In this document: piece by piece, positions 44,339-53,032 of the stretch
Layout of the letters: each line of letters opens with the position of its first letter
Numbering within the stretch: position 1 is the stretch's first letter
Origin: Streptomyces sp. NBC_00582
GTDB lineage: Bacteria > Actinomycetota > Actinomycetes > Streptomycetales > Streptomycetaceae
NCBI RefSeq assembly: GCF_036345155.1
Contig: NZ_CP107772.1
Span: 8,308,001 to 8,372,000, forward strand
Length of the DNA stretch: 64,000 nt
Direction of reading: 5' to 3'
Program-made: the position numbers and the translations under genes
Notes under the pieces: generated by a model
Database searches by the model: none
What the model was told of the DNA's origin: nothing
The model's input: only the letters and a program-made list of their open reading frames with translations

Positions 44339-44462
44339 CCTGGAATATTGCGCTTATTGCTCGCACGTCAACGTCTTGTTAACGCCGATTGAACGGACCT
44401 AACGTCAACGCACCGCCGACCCCCAGGTGGGATGTTCAAGGGCGAACGTTAGGTATCCATTC

Positions 44463-45851
44463 ATGTTGACCATCCTCGGCTTCGCCATGATCGCGACCTT
44501 CCTGGTCCTGATCATGATGAAGAAGATGTCGCCGATCGCGGCGCTCGTGCTGATCCCGGCGCTGTTCTGCGTCGTCGTCGGAAAGGGCGCCAAGCTCGGT
44601 GACTACGTCATCGAAGGCGTCGGCAGCCTCGCTCCGACGGCGGCGATGCTCATGTTCGCGATCGTCTACTTCGGTGTGATGATCGATGTCGGCCTCTTCG
44701 ACCCGATCGTCCGGGGCATCCTGAAGTTCTGCAAGGCCGACCCGCTGCGCATCGTCGTCGGCACCGCGCTGCTCGCCGCGATCGTCTCCCTCGACGGCGA
44801 CGGCTCCACCACCTTCATGATCACCGTCTCGGCGATGTACCCGCTGTACAAGCGCCTGAAGATGAGCCTGGTCGTGATGACCGGTGTGGCCGCCATGGCC
44901 AACGGCGTGATGAACACGCTGCCCTGGGGCGGCCCGACCGCCCGCGCCGCCACCGCGCTGAAGCTCGACGCGAGCGACATCTTCGTGCCGATGATCCCGG
45001 CGCTGGCCGTGGGTCTCCTCTTCGTGTTCGTGCTCGCGTACGTCCTCGGCCGCCGCGAGCGCAAGCGGCTCGGTGTGCTGACCCTCGACGAGGTGCTGGA
45101 GCCCCAGGAGGCCGAGACCGTCCTCGTGGGCGCCGGCACCGGCACCGGCGCGCAGACCACCGGCGGTACGGGCGGCCCGTCCCTTCCCGAGGAGCCGCAG
45201 GACGAGGGCCTGCAGGGCCTCGACCCGAACCGTCCCACCCTGCGCCCCAAGCTGTACTGGTTCAACGCGCTGCTCACCGTCGCGCTGCTCACCGCCATGA
45301 TCATGGAGTGGCTGCCGATCCCGGTGCTGTTCCTGCTCGGCGCCGCCGCCGCGCTGACCGTCAACTTCCCGCACATCCCCGACCAGAGGGCCAGGCTCGC
45401 CGCCCACGCCGACAACGTCCTCAACGTCTCCGGCATGGTCTTCGCCGCCGCCGTCTTCACCGGCGTCCTCCAGGGCACCGGCATGGTCGACCACATGGCG
45501 AAGTGGATGGTCGACGTCATCCCCGCCGGCATGGGCCCGCACATGGCCCTCGTCACCGGCCTGCTGAGCCTCCCGCTCACCTACTTCATGTCCAACGACG
45601 GCTTCTACTTCGGCGTCCTGCCGGTCCTCGCCGAGGCCGGCGCCGCGCACGGGGTCACGCCGCTGGAGATGGCCCGCGCCTCGCTCGTCGGCCAGCCCCT
45701 GCACATGTCGAGCCCGCTCGTCCCGGCCGTCTACGTGCTCGTCGGCATGGCCAAGGTCGAGTTCGGCGACCACACCCGCTTCGTCGTCAAGTGGGCCGCC
45801 CTCACCTGCCTGGTGATCCTCGGCGCGGGCCTGCTGTTCGGCATCGTCTGA
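44463..45851 (+). CDS. CitMHS-family citrate/metal transporter
   Basis: A 462-residue polytopic transporter of the CitMHS family, which carries citrate as complexes with Mg, Ca or other divalent metals. The start MLTILGFAMIATFLVLIMMKK is the first helix. About 12 hydrophobic segments follow, with the family motifs IVSLDGDGSTTFMITVSAMYPLYKRL and MNTLPWGGPTARAATALKLD in the first half and YFMSNDGFYFGVLPVLAEAG near the end. A hydrophilic loop between them (LVGAGTGTGAQTTGGTGGPS) is Gly/Thr-rich. No two-component citrate sensor is adjacent. The start is ATG 44463; the upstream ribosome site is weak. Confidence 0.9.
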   Translation: MLTILGFAMIATFLVLIMMKKMSPIAALVLIPALFCVVVGKGAKLGDYVIEGVGSLAPTAAMLMFAIVYFGVMIDVGLFDPIVRGILKFCKADPLRIVVGTALLAAIVSLDGDGSTTFMITVSAMYPLYKRLKMSLVVMTGVAAMANGVMNTLPWGGPTARAATALKLDASDIFVPMIPALAVGLLFVFVLAYVLGRRERKRLGVLTLDEVLEPQEAETVLVGAGTGTGAQTTGGTGGPSLPEEPQDEGLQGLDPNRPTLRPKLYWFNALLTVALLTAMIMEWLPIPVLFLLGAAAALTVNFPHIPDQRARLAAHADNVLNVSGMVFAAAVFTGVLQGTGMVDHMAKWMVDVIPAGMGPHMALVTGLLSLPLTYFMSNDGFYFGVLPVLAEAGAAHGVTPLEMARASLVGQPLHMSSPLVPAVYVLVGMAKVEFGDHTRFVVKWAALTCLVILGAGLLFGIV

Positions 45852-45871
45852 CACCCACTCCGGAGGAATAC

Positions 45872-47113
45872 GTGAGGCCCGGCAGGAACCTCGGCTGGCT
45901 GCTCCGACTCGTCATCGCCTTCGCCTTCGCGCAGGGGGCGGTGTCGATGGCCCGGCCCGCCGTCTCCTACCGGGCCCTCGCGCTGGGCGCCGACGAACGG
46001 GCCGTCGGCGTCATCGCGGGCGTCTACGCGCTGTTGCCGCTCTTCGCCGCCGTACCGCTCGGCCGCCGCACGGACCACGGCCGCTGCGCCCCGCTGCTGC
46101 CGGTGGGCGTGGTCCTCATCTCCGGCGGCTGCGCCCTCAGCGGCCTCGCCGGGTCCCTGTGGGCGATGGCGCTGTGGAGCGGGGTGATGGGCCTCGGCCA
46201 CCTGTGCTTCGTCATCGGCTCCCAGTCGCTCGTCGCCCGCCAGTCCGCCCCGCACGAACAGGACCGCAACTTCGGCCACTTCACGATCGGCGCCTCCCTC
46301 GGCCAGTTGATCGGCCCGATCGCGGCGGGCGCGCTGATCGCCCGCGACGACATGGCGCACACCAGCGCGCTCGCCCTGCTGGTCGCGGGCGCGGGCTGCG
46401 CGGTCGCGTTCACCTCCCTGTGGCGCATAGAACACCGCGACACGGCGGCCAAGTCCCGTACGGCGCACGGCGACCGCGTCCCCGTCGGCCGCATCCTGCG
46501 TGCCCGGGGCGTCCCGGCCGGCATCCTCGTCAGCCTCGCCGTGCTGTCCGCGACCGACATCCTCACCGCCTACCTCCCGGTGGTCGGCGAGCAGCGGGGC
46601 ATCGCGCCCTCGGTGATCGGCGTCCTGCTCAGCGTCCGCGCCGCGGCCACCATCGCCTGTCGGCTCGTCCTCACCCCGCTGCTCAGGCTGCTCGGCCGGA
46701 CGCTGCTGCTCGCCGTGACGTGTCTGCTGGCGGCGCTGCTGTGCGCGGGGATCGCACTGCCGGTGCCGGTCTGGGCGCTCGGTGCGATGCTCGCGGTGCT
46801 GGGCTTCTGCCTCGGGGTCGGGCAGCCGCTGTCCATGACGACGGTCGTCCAGGCCGCGCCCGACGGCGCCCGCTCCACCGCTCTCGCGCTGCGGCTCACC
46901 GGCAACCGCCTCGGCCAGGTCGCCGCGCCCGCCACGGCGGGCCTGGTCGCCGGGGTGGCGGGGGTGGCCGCGCCCTTCGTGATGCTGGGTGCGTTGCTGC
47001 TGCTGTCGGCGGCGGTGGCGGTGCGGTCACCGGCGAGGCCGGCGGGGGCACCGGAAGCGGTCGCCGAACCCCGGCGATCCGGGTCCGCGGTGGGCCGGAC
47101 GAGGGACAGTTGA
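45872..47113 (+). CDS. MFS transporter
   Basis: A 413-residue major facilitator superfamily protein with about 12 helices. Motif A-like GRRTDHGRCAPLL lies after the second helix, and a basic loop (RIEHRDTAAKSRTAHGDRVPVGRILRARG) is central. It starts at GTG 45872 with GGAGGA at 45862-45867, 20 bp after the citrate transporter stop, so the two genes may be one operon. The substrate is not known; the arrangement with CitMHS could suggest an organic-acid or metal-chelate exporter. Confidence 0.85.
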   Translation: MRPGRNLGWLLRLVIAFAFAQGAVSMARPAVSYRALALGADERAVGVIAGVYALLPLFAAVPLGRRTDHGRCAPLLPVGVVLISGGCALSGLAGSLWAMALWSGVMGLGHLCFVIGSQSLVARQSAPHEQDRNFGHFTIGASLGQLIGPIAAGALIARDDMAHTSALALLVAGAGCAVAFTSLWRIEHRDTAAKSRTAHGDRVPVGRILRARGVPAGILVSLAVLSATDILTAYLPVVGEQRGIAPSVIGVLLSVRAAATIACRLVLTPLLRLLGRTLLLAVTCLLAALLCAGIALPVPVWALGAMLAVLGFCLGVGQPLSMTTVVQAAPDGARSTALALRLTGNRLGQVAAPATAGLVAGVAGVAAPFVMLGALLLLSAAVAVRSPARPAGAPEAVAEPRRSGSAVGRTRDS

Positions 47114-47161
47114 CGGGTCGCAGGGCGAGGCTCCCGCCGTCGGGTGGGCGGATGTGACAAA

Positions 47162-47202
47162 GAGTCAGGTGAAGAGTGATTTGTATGAAAATCATCTGAC
47201 TC
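47162..47202 (+). promoter_or_regulatory. Nested inverted repeat before the secreted protein gene
   Basis: GAGTCAG (47162-47168) pairs with CTGACTC (47196-47202), and inside it TGATTT (47177-47182) pairs with AAATCA (47189-47194). The outer arm abuts the CGGAGG ribosome site at 47202-47207. The AT-rich inner part TGAAAATCAT resembles half of a Zur box. It could be an operator or an RNA hairpin controlling translation. Confidence 0.45.
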
Positions 47203-47214
47203 GGAGGAGCCTGC

Positions 47215-47892
47215 ATGCACGTCACGCCCCGCCCCCGCCGCGCCGGCGCCCGTATCGCCGCCCTCGCGGCCCTCACCGTCGCGGGGAGCGCCCTGACCGG
47301 GGCGCACGCCTTCGCCGCCACCGCCGGAGACGTCAAGATCCACGCCGTCGGCACCCCGCAAAGCGGACCGGAGAACGACCCGCACGTCTGCCTGTTCTAC
47401 ATCGAGGCCTTCAACTTCGACCCGACCGACGTCGCCACCTGGACCATCGAGGGCCAACCGCCGACCGCCGACCTTCCGGGGACCGGCGGCCAGATCACCA
47501 TCGGGACGGCGGGCACCGGGCGGAGTGAGGACATCTCGCTCGCCGACGGCCACTACAAGCTCACCTTCTCGACGCCCGACGGCGACGGCGGCACGGACAA
47601 GCAGAAGGTCTTCTGGGTCGACTGCGCGTCCGGTTCGCCGAGCCCGAGCGGCAGCCCGAGCACCAGTCCCAGCCCCAGCCCCAGCGCCAGCCCCAGCGAG
47701 ACGGTCACCGGCTACCCCGGCGGCCCGCACGGCTACCACGGCGGCCCCCACGGCGGTCCGCCCGCCGGCGGCGGCGGGCTCGCCCGTGACGCCGCGTTCG
47801 GCCCGGTCGCCGGGGCCGCCGCCGTAGGGGTGGCCGCGGTCGGCGGGGTGCTCTGGTTCCGGCTCCGTCGCCGGCCGCATGGCGCCGCGTAG
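47215..47892 (+). CDS. Secreted surface protein with sorting-like C-terminus
   Basis: A 225-residue secreted protein. A signal peptide (RIAALAALTVAGSALTGAHAFAA) is followed by a small domain with two Cys and an Ig-like run (VCLFYIEAFNFDPTDVATWTIEGQPPTADL). A Ser-Pro repeat linker then leads to a Gly/His-rich stretch (YPGGPHGYHGGPHGG), a hydrophobic helix (GPVAGAAAVGVAAVGGVLWF) and a final RLRRRPHGAA tail. The arrangement is that of a sortase substrate, yet no LPXTG or LAXTG motif is present. Its stop overlaps the class F sortase start by 14 bp, which makes the sortase its likely partner. The start is ATG 47215 with CGGAGGAG. Confidence 0.78.
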   Translation: MHVTPRPRRAGARIAALAALTVAGSALTGAHAFAATAGDVKIHAVGTPQSGPENDPHVCLFYIEAFNFDPTDVATWTIEGQPPTADLPGTGGQITIGTAGTGRSEDISLADGHYKLTFSTPDGDGGTDKQKVFWVDCASGSPSPSGSPSTSPSPSPSASPSETVTGYPGGPHGYHGGPHGGPPAGGGGLARDAAFGPVAGAAAVGVAAVGGVLWFRLRRRPHGAA

Positions 47893-48853
47893 ACACAGGC
47901 GCAGGCGCAGGCCCTGGTACCACACACGCGCCTACCGGCTGACCCGGACGGTCGCGCTGACCGCCGTGCTGGTCACGGGGTGCGTGCACTGGACCCAGGA
48001 CGAGGAACCCCCGGGCCCGGCGGCGGCCGGCCCGGGGGGCTCCGCCCGGGCCGGGGCGCGGCCCGGTGAGGCAGCCGACGGCCGGGACCCGCTCGCCCCG
48101 CCCCGCCCCCAGGACGGCGACTCCCGCCCCCGCAGCACCCCGTCGCCCGGCACCTCCCGGACCCTCCCGGGCCGTGCCCCCGGAGGGCCCCCTCAACAGT
48201 CCGCGGCGGGGCAGCCGGGCCGCCCCGCCCAGCCGCCCCCCGCCGGACCCGGGTCCCCTCCCGCCGCCCCGTGGTCCACCTCCGCCGGCCCCGGGTCGAC
48301 ACCGGCCGGTCCCGGCGCCACCCCCGCCACCCCCCGGTCCGGGCCCGGCCCGACGGCTGCCGTCCCACCGGCCGACCCGCGCGCCCGGGCCCTCCGGCTC
48401 CTCATCCCCTACCTCAGCGTGGACGCCCCCGTCATCGACCTCCGGCTCGACGACCGGCGCCGGCTTCCCGCGCCCGCCGACGGTGACGCGCATCGCGTCG
48501 GCTGGTACGCGGACGGCCCGGGGCCGGGGGAGCGGGGGACCGCCGTGGCCGTGGGGCACCTCGACACCGACAACGGCCCGGCCGTCTTCGCGGGCCTGTC
48601 CGAGCTGAAGCGCGGCAAGCTGATCGAGGTGCGCCGCGCGGACGGCCGTACCGCGGTCTACGCCGTCGACGTCCTGCGCAGATACGAGAAGGCGCACTTC
48701 CCGAACACGGAGGTGTACGGCGACCGCGGCCGCCCCGAGCTGCGGCTGATCACCTGCGGCGGCGTCTTCCACCGCCGGACCGGCTACGACGGCAACCTCG
48801 TCGTCTTCGCCCACCTCACCCGCGTACTCGACCCGAAGACCCGCACCCCCTGA
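47879..48853 (+). CDS. Class F sortase
   Basis: A 324-residue sortase of the actinobacterial class F type. The N-terminus is basic, with one membrane segment (LTRTVALTAVLVTGCVHW), then a very long Pro/Ala/Gly-rich linker of about 120 residues, and the catalytic domain from about residue 165 (LRLLIPYLSVDAPVIDLRLDD). His227 lies in VAVGHLDTD and Cys293 in LRLITCGG. The Arg expected soon after the Cys strand is not at its usual place: the sequence is GYDGNLVVFAH, although HRR lies just before. The enzyme would attach a surface protein, probably the one encoded just upstream and overlapping. Start is ATG 47879, translationally coupled. Confidence 0.82.
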   Translation: MAPRRHRRRRRPWYHTRAYRLTRTVALTAVLVTGCVHWTQDEEPPGPAAAGPGGSARAGARPGEAADGRDPLAPPRPQDGDSRPRSTPSPGTSRTLPGRAPGGPPQQSAAGQPGRPAQPPPAGPGSPPAAPWSTSAGPGSTPAGPGATPATPRSGPGPTAAVPPADPRARALRLLIPYLSVDAPVIDLRLDDRRRLPAPADGDAHRVGWYADGPGPGERGTAVAVGHLDTDNGPAVFAGLSELKRGKLIEVRRADGRTAVYAVDVLRRYEKAHFPNTEVYGDRGRPELRLITCGGVFHRRTGYDGNLVVFAHLTRVLDPKTRTP

Positions 48854-48984
48854 CCTGAACCAGACCGTCCGGTTTCTCACCGGTCGGACCGGGACGCCCG
48901 ATCCGCGCGTGTCTCTTCCCCCGGGCGTGCACAGTCCGTTAGCTTCCGTGACTCACCACACCAGTGAGCCCCCGGGACACTTCC

Positions 48985-50322
48985 ATGACACGCGCCATAT
49001 CCCTGCACGACGTCAGCAAGGTCCACACCGGAGGGGTCCGGGCCGTGGACCGGCTGTCGCTGGACATCGAGCCCGGCGAGTTCCTGGTCCTCCTCGGGCC
49101 CTCGGGCTGCGGCAAGTCCACCGTGCTCAGAATGATCGCCGGCCTGGAACACATCACCGAGGGCGCATTGCTCCTCGACGGCGCGTACGCCAACGACCTC
49201 GCGCCCTCCGAGCGGAACATCGCGATGGTCTTCCAGAACTTCGCCCTCTACCCGAACATGACCGGCCGCGACAACATCGGCTTCCCGCTGCGCATCGAGA
49301 CCCCCGGCGCCGACCCCGGCCCGCGCATCGAGGCCACCGCCCGGATGCTCGGCATCGAGGAACTCCTCGACCGCTTCCCCGCGCAGCTCTCCGGCGGCGA
49401 ACGCCAGCGGGTCGCCATGGGCCGGGCCATCGCCCGCCACCCCTCCGCGTTCCTGATGGACGAACCGCTGTCCAACCTGGACGCCAAACTCCGCAACCGG
49501 CTGCGCGCCGAGATGTCCAAGCTGACCCGGGACCTCGGCGTCACCACGGTCTACGTCACCCACGACCAGGCCGAGGCCATGTCGCTCGGCGACCGGGTCG
49601 CCGTCCTGCGCGGCGGCGTCCTCCAGCAGGTCGACACCCCGCGCGCGGTCTACGCCCTGCCCCGCAACGTCTTCGTCGCCGCCTTCATCGGCACCCCGCG
49701 CATCAACCTCCTGCGCGGCCTCGTGCGCGCCCCGCTCGACGGCGCGATGACGGTCGGCCTCGGCAAACAGGCCCTGCGGCTGCCCGAGCCGCTCTGTCTG
49801 GACCACCGGCTGCTGCGGGTGCAGCAGGGCCGCGAGGTGATCGTCGGCCTGCGCTCGGAGGCCGTGCGCATCGCCACGCCCGCCGAGGCCCGCCCCGAGG
49901 AGACCCACATCACCGGGCTCGTCGAGCATGTGGAGTTCCAGGGCCACGAGGTCCTCGTCCACTTCAACACCGGCTCCAGCCCCGCCGTCGTCCCCGAACT
50001 GGAGGCACCCCGGCCCCTCGCCCGCCCCTCCCGGCGCCGGACCCGCGAGGGCGGTGTGTTCGGGCGGCTGCGGGAACGCGCGGGCAGCCTGCGGGCCGGA
50101 CCGGTCGTCGTCCTGGACGAGCGGGCGGAACAGGACCGGCCGCCCGGTACCCCGCAGGTACGGGTCCCCGGCGACCTGGTGGTCCGCACCACCCCCGACT
50201 TCGACCTCCGGTACGGCATGCAGGTCCCCCTCCTCGTCGACACCGCCCATCTCTTCGTCTTCGACCAGCACGGCGAGCGCATCTGCCCGGCCCCCGCGCG
50301 GCTGCCCGACCTGGAGGAGTGA
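48985..50322 (+). CDS. Orphan sugar-type ABC transporter ATPase
   Basis: A 445-residue ATPase of the MalK/UgpC/MsiK kind. Walker A is GPSGCGKSTVLRMIAGL, the Q-loop FQNFALYPNMTGRDN, signature LSGGERQRVAMGRAIA, Walker B FLMDEPLSNLDAKLRNRLR and the H-loop THDQAEAMSLGDR. The C-terminal regulatory domain (TOBE fold) has an unusual inserted arginine-rich loop, RPLARPSRRRTREGGVFGRLRERAGSLRAG, so the protein is about 70 residues longer than MsiK. No permease or binding protein gene is near. It may serve several sugar importers, as MsiK does. ATG 48985 begins the conserved region; a GTG at 48964 also fits. Confidence 0.85.
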   Translation: MTRAISLHDVSKVHTGGVRAVDRLSLDIEPGEFLVLLGPSGCGKSTVLRMIAGLEHITEGALLLDGAYANDLAPSERNIAMVFQNFALYPNMTGRDNIGFPLRIETPGADPGPRIEATARMLGIEELLDRFPAQLSGGERQRVAMGRAIARHPSAFLMDEPLSNLDAKLRNRLRAEMSKLTRDLGVTTVYVTHDQAEAMSLGDRVAVLRGGVLQQVDTPRAVYALPRNVFVAAFIGTPRINLLRGLVRAPLDGAMTVGLGKQALRLPEPLCLDHRLLRVQQGREVIVGLRSEAVRIATPAEARPEETHITGLVEHVEFQGHEVLVHFNTGSSPAVVPELEAPRPLARPSRRRTREGGVFGRLRERAGSLRAGPVVVLDERAEQDRPPGTPQVRVPGDLVVRTTPDFDLRYGMQVPLLVDTAHLFVFDQHGERICPAPARLPDLEE

Positions 50323-50378
50323 CCGGGCCCACCCACCCGCCGTGGCGCAGTCGCCCCCAAGGCCCCTGGTGCCGGAAA

Positions 50379-50393
50379 ACTAACGACGCTAGT
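50379..50393. promoter_or_regulatory. Palindromic operator, site 2 of a three-site family
   Basis: ACTAACGACGCTAGT, in the wider context AAACTA-N7-TAGTTT (50377-50395), lies 37 bp before the aldehyde dehydrogenase start. It matches site 1 (4067-4081) at 12 of 15 bases and site 3 (54725-54739) at 10 of 15. Its left half is imperfect, but the ACTA...TAGT arms are conserved. Confidence 0.65.
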
Positions 50394-50430
50394 TTGGTGC
50401 GCCGACGACCACACCGCCGGAAGGAACGCG

Positions 50431-51819
50431 ATGAAGGCACACGACGGCATCTATCTCGACGGCGCCTGGCGCCCCGCCGCGGGCCGGGACGTGATCGAGG
50501 TCGTCGACCCGGCCGACGAGCAGGTGATCGCCCGGGTCCCGGCCGGTGACGCCGAGGACGTCGACGCCGCCGTACGGGCCGCGCGCGCCGCGCTCCCGGC
50601 CTGGTCGGCCACCCCGCCCGCCGAGCGCGCCGCCCGGCTGACCGCCCTGCGGGACGTCCTGGCGCGCCGCAAGGCCGAGATCGCCGAGACCGTCACCGCC
50701 GAGCTCGGCTCCCCGCTCGCCTTCTCCCACGCGGTCCACGCCGGCCTGCCGATCGCGGTCGCCGGCTCCTACGCCGAGCTCGCCGCCACCCACTCCTTCG
50801 AGGAGAAGGTCGGCAACTCGACCGTCCTGCACGAGCCGATCGGCGTGGTCGGCGCCATCACGCCCTGGAACTACCCGCTGCACCAGATCGTCGCCAAGGT
50901 CGCCCCGGCCCTGGCCGCCGGCTGCACCGTGGTCCTCAAGCCCGCCGAGGACACCCCGCTCATCGCCCAGCTCTTCGCCGAGGCCGTCCACGAGGCCGGC
51001 GTCCCGGCCGGTGTGTTCAACCTCGTCACCGGCCTCGGCCCGGTCGCGGGCCAGGCCCTCGCCGAGCACCCCGGCGTCGACCTGGTCTCCTTCACCGGCT
51101 CCACGGCCGTCGGCAGGCGGATCGCCGCCACGGCGGGCGCCGCGATCAAGAAGGTCGCCCTCGAACTCGGCGGCAAGTCCGCCAACGTCATCCTGCCGAG
51201 CGCCGACCTCGCCAAGGCGGTCAACGTCGGCGTCGCCAACGTGATGTCCAACTCCGGCCAGACGTGCAGCGCCTGGACCCGCATGCTGGTCCACCGCGAC
51301 CGGTACGACGAGGCCGTCGAGCTGGCCGCGGCCGCCGCCGCCAAGTACGGCGACCGCATCGGCCCCGTGGTGAACGCCGCCCAGAGGGCCCGCGTGCGGG
51401 GTTACATCGAGAAGGGCGTCGCCGAGGGCGCCCGGCTGGTCGCCGGCGGACCCGAATCCCCGCGCGAACGCGGCTACTTCGTCGCGCCGACCGTCCTCGC
51501 CGACGTCACGCCCGAGATGACGGTCGCCCAGGAGGAGATCTTCGGCCCCGTCCTGTCGATCCTGCGCTACGAGGACGAGGAGGACGCCCTGCGGATCGCC
51601 AACGGCACGGTCTACGGCCTGGCCGGCGCGGTCTGGGCCGGGGAGGAGGCCGAGGCGGTCGCCTTCGCCCGGCGCATGGACACCGGACAGGTCGACATCA
51701 ACGGCGGCCGCTTCAACCCCCGCGCCCCGTTCGGCGGTTACAAGCAGTCGGGCGTCGGCCGCGAGCTCGGCGCGCACGGTCTCGCCGAGTACCTCCAGAC
51801 CAAGTCCCTGCAGTTCTGA
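50431..51819 (+). CDS. NAD(P)-dependent aldehyde dehydrogenase
   Basis: A 462-residue aldehyde dehydrogenase. It converts aldehydes to acids through a thioester on Cys279 ([10 protein letters not shown]), with general base Glu245 ([11 protein letters not shown]). The NAD fold has the [11 protein letters not shown] loop and the [11 protein letters not shown] stretch. Length and spacing (34 residues between Glu and Cys) are normal. The start is ATG 50431 with AAGGAACG. A zinc-type alcohol dehydrogenase gene follows after 13 bp, so the pair can take an alcohol to the acid. A palindromic operator lies just upstream and links the pair to acyl-CoA dehydrogenase genes elsewhere in the window. Confidence 0.92.
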   Translation: MKAHDGIYLDGAWRPAAGRDVIEVVDPADEQVIARVPAGDAEDVDAAVRAARAALPAWSATPPAERAARLTALRDVLARRKAEIAETVTAELGSPLAFSHAVHAGLPIAVAGSYAELAATHSFEEKVGNSTVLHEPIGVVGAITPWNYPLHQIVAKVAPALAAGCTVVLKPAEDTPLIAQLFAEAVHEAGVPAGVFNLVTGLGPVAGQALAEHPGVDLVSFTGSTAVGRRIAATAGAAIKKVALELGGKSANVILPSADLAKAVNVGVANVMSNSGQTCSAWTRMLVHRDRYDEAVELAAAAAAKYGDRIGPVVNAAQRARVRGYIEKGVAEGARLVAGGPESPRERGYFVAPTVLADVTPEMTVAQEEIFGPVLSILRYEDEEDALRIANGTVYGLAGAVWAGEEAEAVAFARRMDTGQVDINGGRFNPRAPFGGYKQSGVGRELGAHGLAEYLQTKSLQF

Positions 51820-51832
51820 GGAGGTTGCCGCC

Positions 51833-52912
51833 ATGGTTCGCGCCGCCGTACTCCCCGCCGTGGGTGCTCCGCTGGAGATCACCGACATCGAGCTCCCGGA
51901 CCCCGGCCCCGGCCAGGTCCGGGTGCGGCTCGCCGCCGCCGGGGTCTGTCACTCCGATCTGTCCCTGTCCGACGGCACCATGCGGGTGCCGGTCCCGGCG
52001 GTCCTCGGACACGAGGGCGCGGGCACCGTCGTCTCCGTGGGCGAGGGGGTCACCCGGGTGGCGCCCGGCGACCGGGTCGTCCTCAACTGGGCCCCGTCCT
52101 GCGGGAACTGCCACGCCTGCGGACTCGGCGAGGTCTGGCTGTGCGCCAACGCGCTGAACGGCTCGGCGGACGTGTACGCCCGCACCGCCGACGGCACCGA
52201 CCTCCATCCCGGCCTGAACGTCGCCGCCTTCGCCGAGGAGACCGTCGTCGGGGCCTCCTGCGTCCTGCCGCTGCCCGACGGCGTCCCGCTCGCCGACGCG
52301 GCCCTGCTCGGCTGTGCGGTCCTCACCGGATACGGCGCCGTCCACCACTCCGCGCGCGTCCGCGCCGGCGAGACCGTCGCCGTGTTCGGCGTGGGCGGGG
52401 TGGGCCTGGCCACCCTCCAGGCCGCCCGGATCGCCGGCGCCTCCACGATCGTCGCCGTGGACGTCTCCCCGGAGAAGGAGGAACTGGCGCGGGCGGCCGG
52501 CGCCACGGAGTACGTGGTCGCCTCCGCGCAGACGGCCCGGGAGATCCGCGGCCTCACCGGCGGACAGGGCGTCGACGTGGCCGTGGAGTGCGTGGGCCGC
52601 GCCGTCACCATCCGCACCGCCTGGGAGTCCACCCGGCGCGGCGGCCGCACCACGGTCGTCGGCATCGGCGGCAAGGACCAGCAGGTCACCTTCAACGCCC
52701 TGGAACTCTTCCACTGGGGCAGGACCCTGTCCGGCTGCGTCTACGGCAACACCGACCCGGCGCGGGACCTGCCGGTGCTCGCCGAGCACGTCCGCGCGGG
52801 CCGCCTCGACCTCTCCGCGCTGGTCACCGAACGCATCGCCCTCGACGGCATCCCGGCCGCCTTCGAGAACATGCTCGCGGGCAAGGGCGGCCGGGCCCTG
52901 GTGGTCTTCTAG
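51833..52912 (+). CDS. Zinc-dependent alcohol dehydrogenase (MDR family, class III-like)
   Basis: A 359-residue medium-chain dehydrogenase. The catalytic zinc region has Cys39 in GVCHSDLS and His60-Glu61 in GHEGAGTVV. The structural zinc cysteines are Cys90, Cys93, Cys96 and Cys104 (CGNCHACGLGEVWLC). The NAD-binding loop VFGVGGVGLATLQAARIAGAS follows. The closest relatives are glutathione- or mycothiol-independent class III-type long-chain or aryl alcohol dehydrogenases. Start is ATG 51833 with GAGGAGG, 13 bp after the aldehyde dehydrogenase stop. The stop codon lies in the first bases of an inverted-repeat element. Confidence 0.9.
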   Translation: MVRAAVLPAVGAPLEITDIELPDPGPGQVRVRLAAAGVCHSDLSLSDGTMRVPVPAVLGHEGAGTVVSVGEGVTRVAPGDRVVLNWAPSCGNCHACGLGEVWLCANALNGSADVYARTADGTDLHPGLNVAAFAEETVVGASCVLPLPDGVPLADAALLGCAVLTGYGAVHHSARVRAGETVAVFGVGGVGLATLQAARIAGASTIVAVDVSPEKEELARAAGATEYVVASAQTAREIRGLTGGQGVDVAVECVGRAVTIRTAWESTRRGGRTTVVGIGGKDQQVTFNALELFHWGRTLSGCVYGNTDPARDLPVLAEHVRAGRLDLSALVTERIALDGIPAAFENMLAGKGGRALVVF

Positions 52913-52996
52913 GGGGTGTTTCGGGGTTTCGGCCGGTACGGCGCGAGTACGTGCCGGGCGCCGCGGGTGCTGTGCGGGACTTTCGAAACACCCCCT
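52911..52996. repeat. Inverted-repeat element (copy A) at a convergent gene junction
   Basis: AGGGGGTGTTTCG (52911-52923) pairs with CGAAACACCCCCT (52984-52996), a 13-bp perfect stem with a 60-base interior. The left arm contains the end of the TAG stop of the alcohol dehydrogenase. The same arms, extended to 20 bp, occur at 57026-57077. Both copies lie between convergent genes. The element resembles short intergenic repeats of Streptomyces and may act as a bidirectional terminator. Confidence 0.8.
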
Positions 52997-53032
52997 GGTG
53001 CCGCGGCAAAGGTCCTCGCCGGCCGGGCCCGG

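Noticed and set aside
47170..47202. Zur box before the sortase substrate gene
   Set aside because: Only one half (TGAAAAT) matches the consensus; the other half does not, so it is noted as a resemblance and not called.
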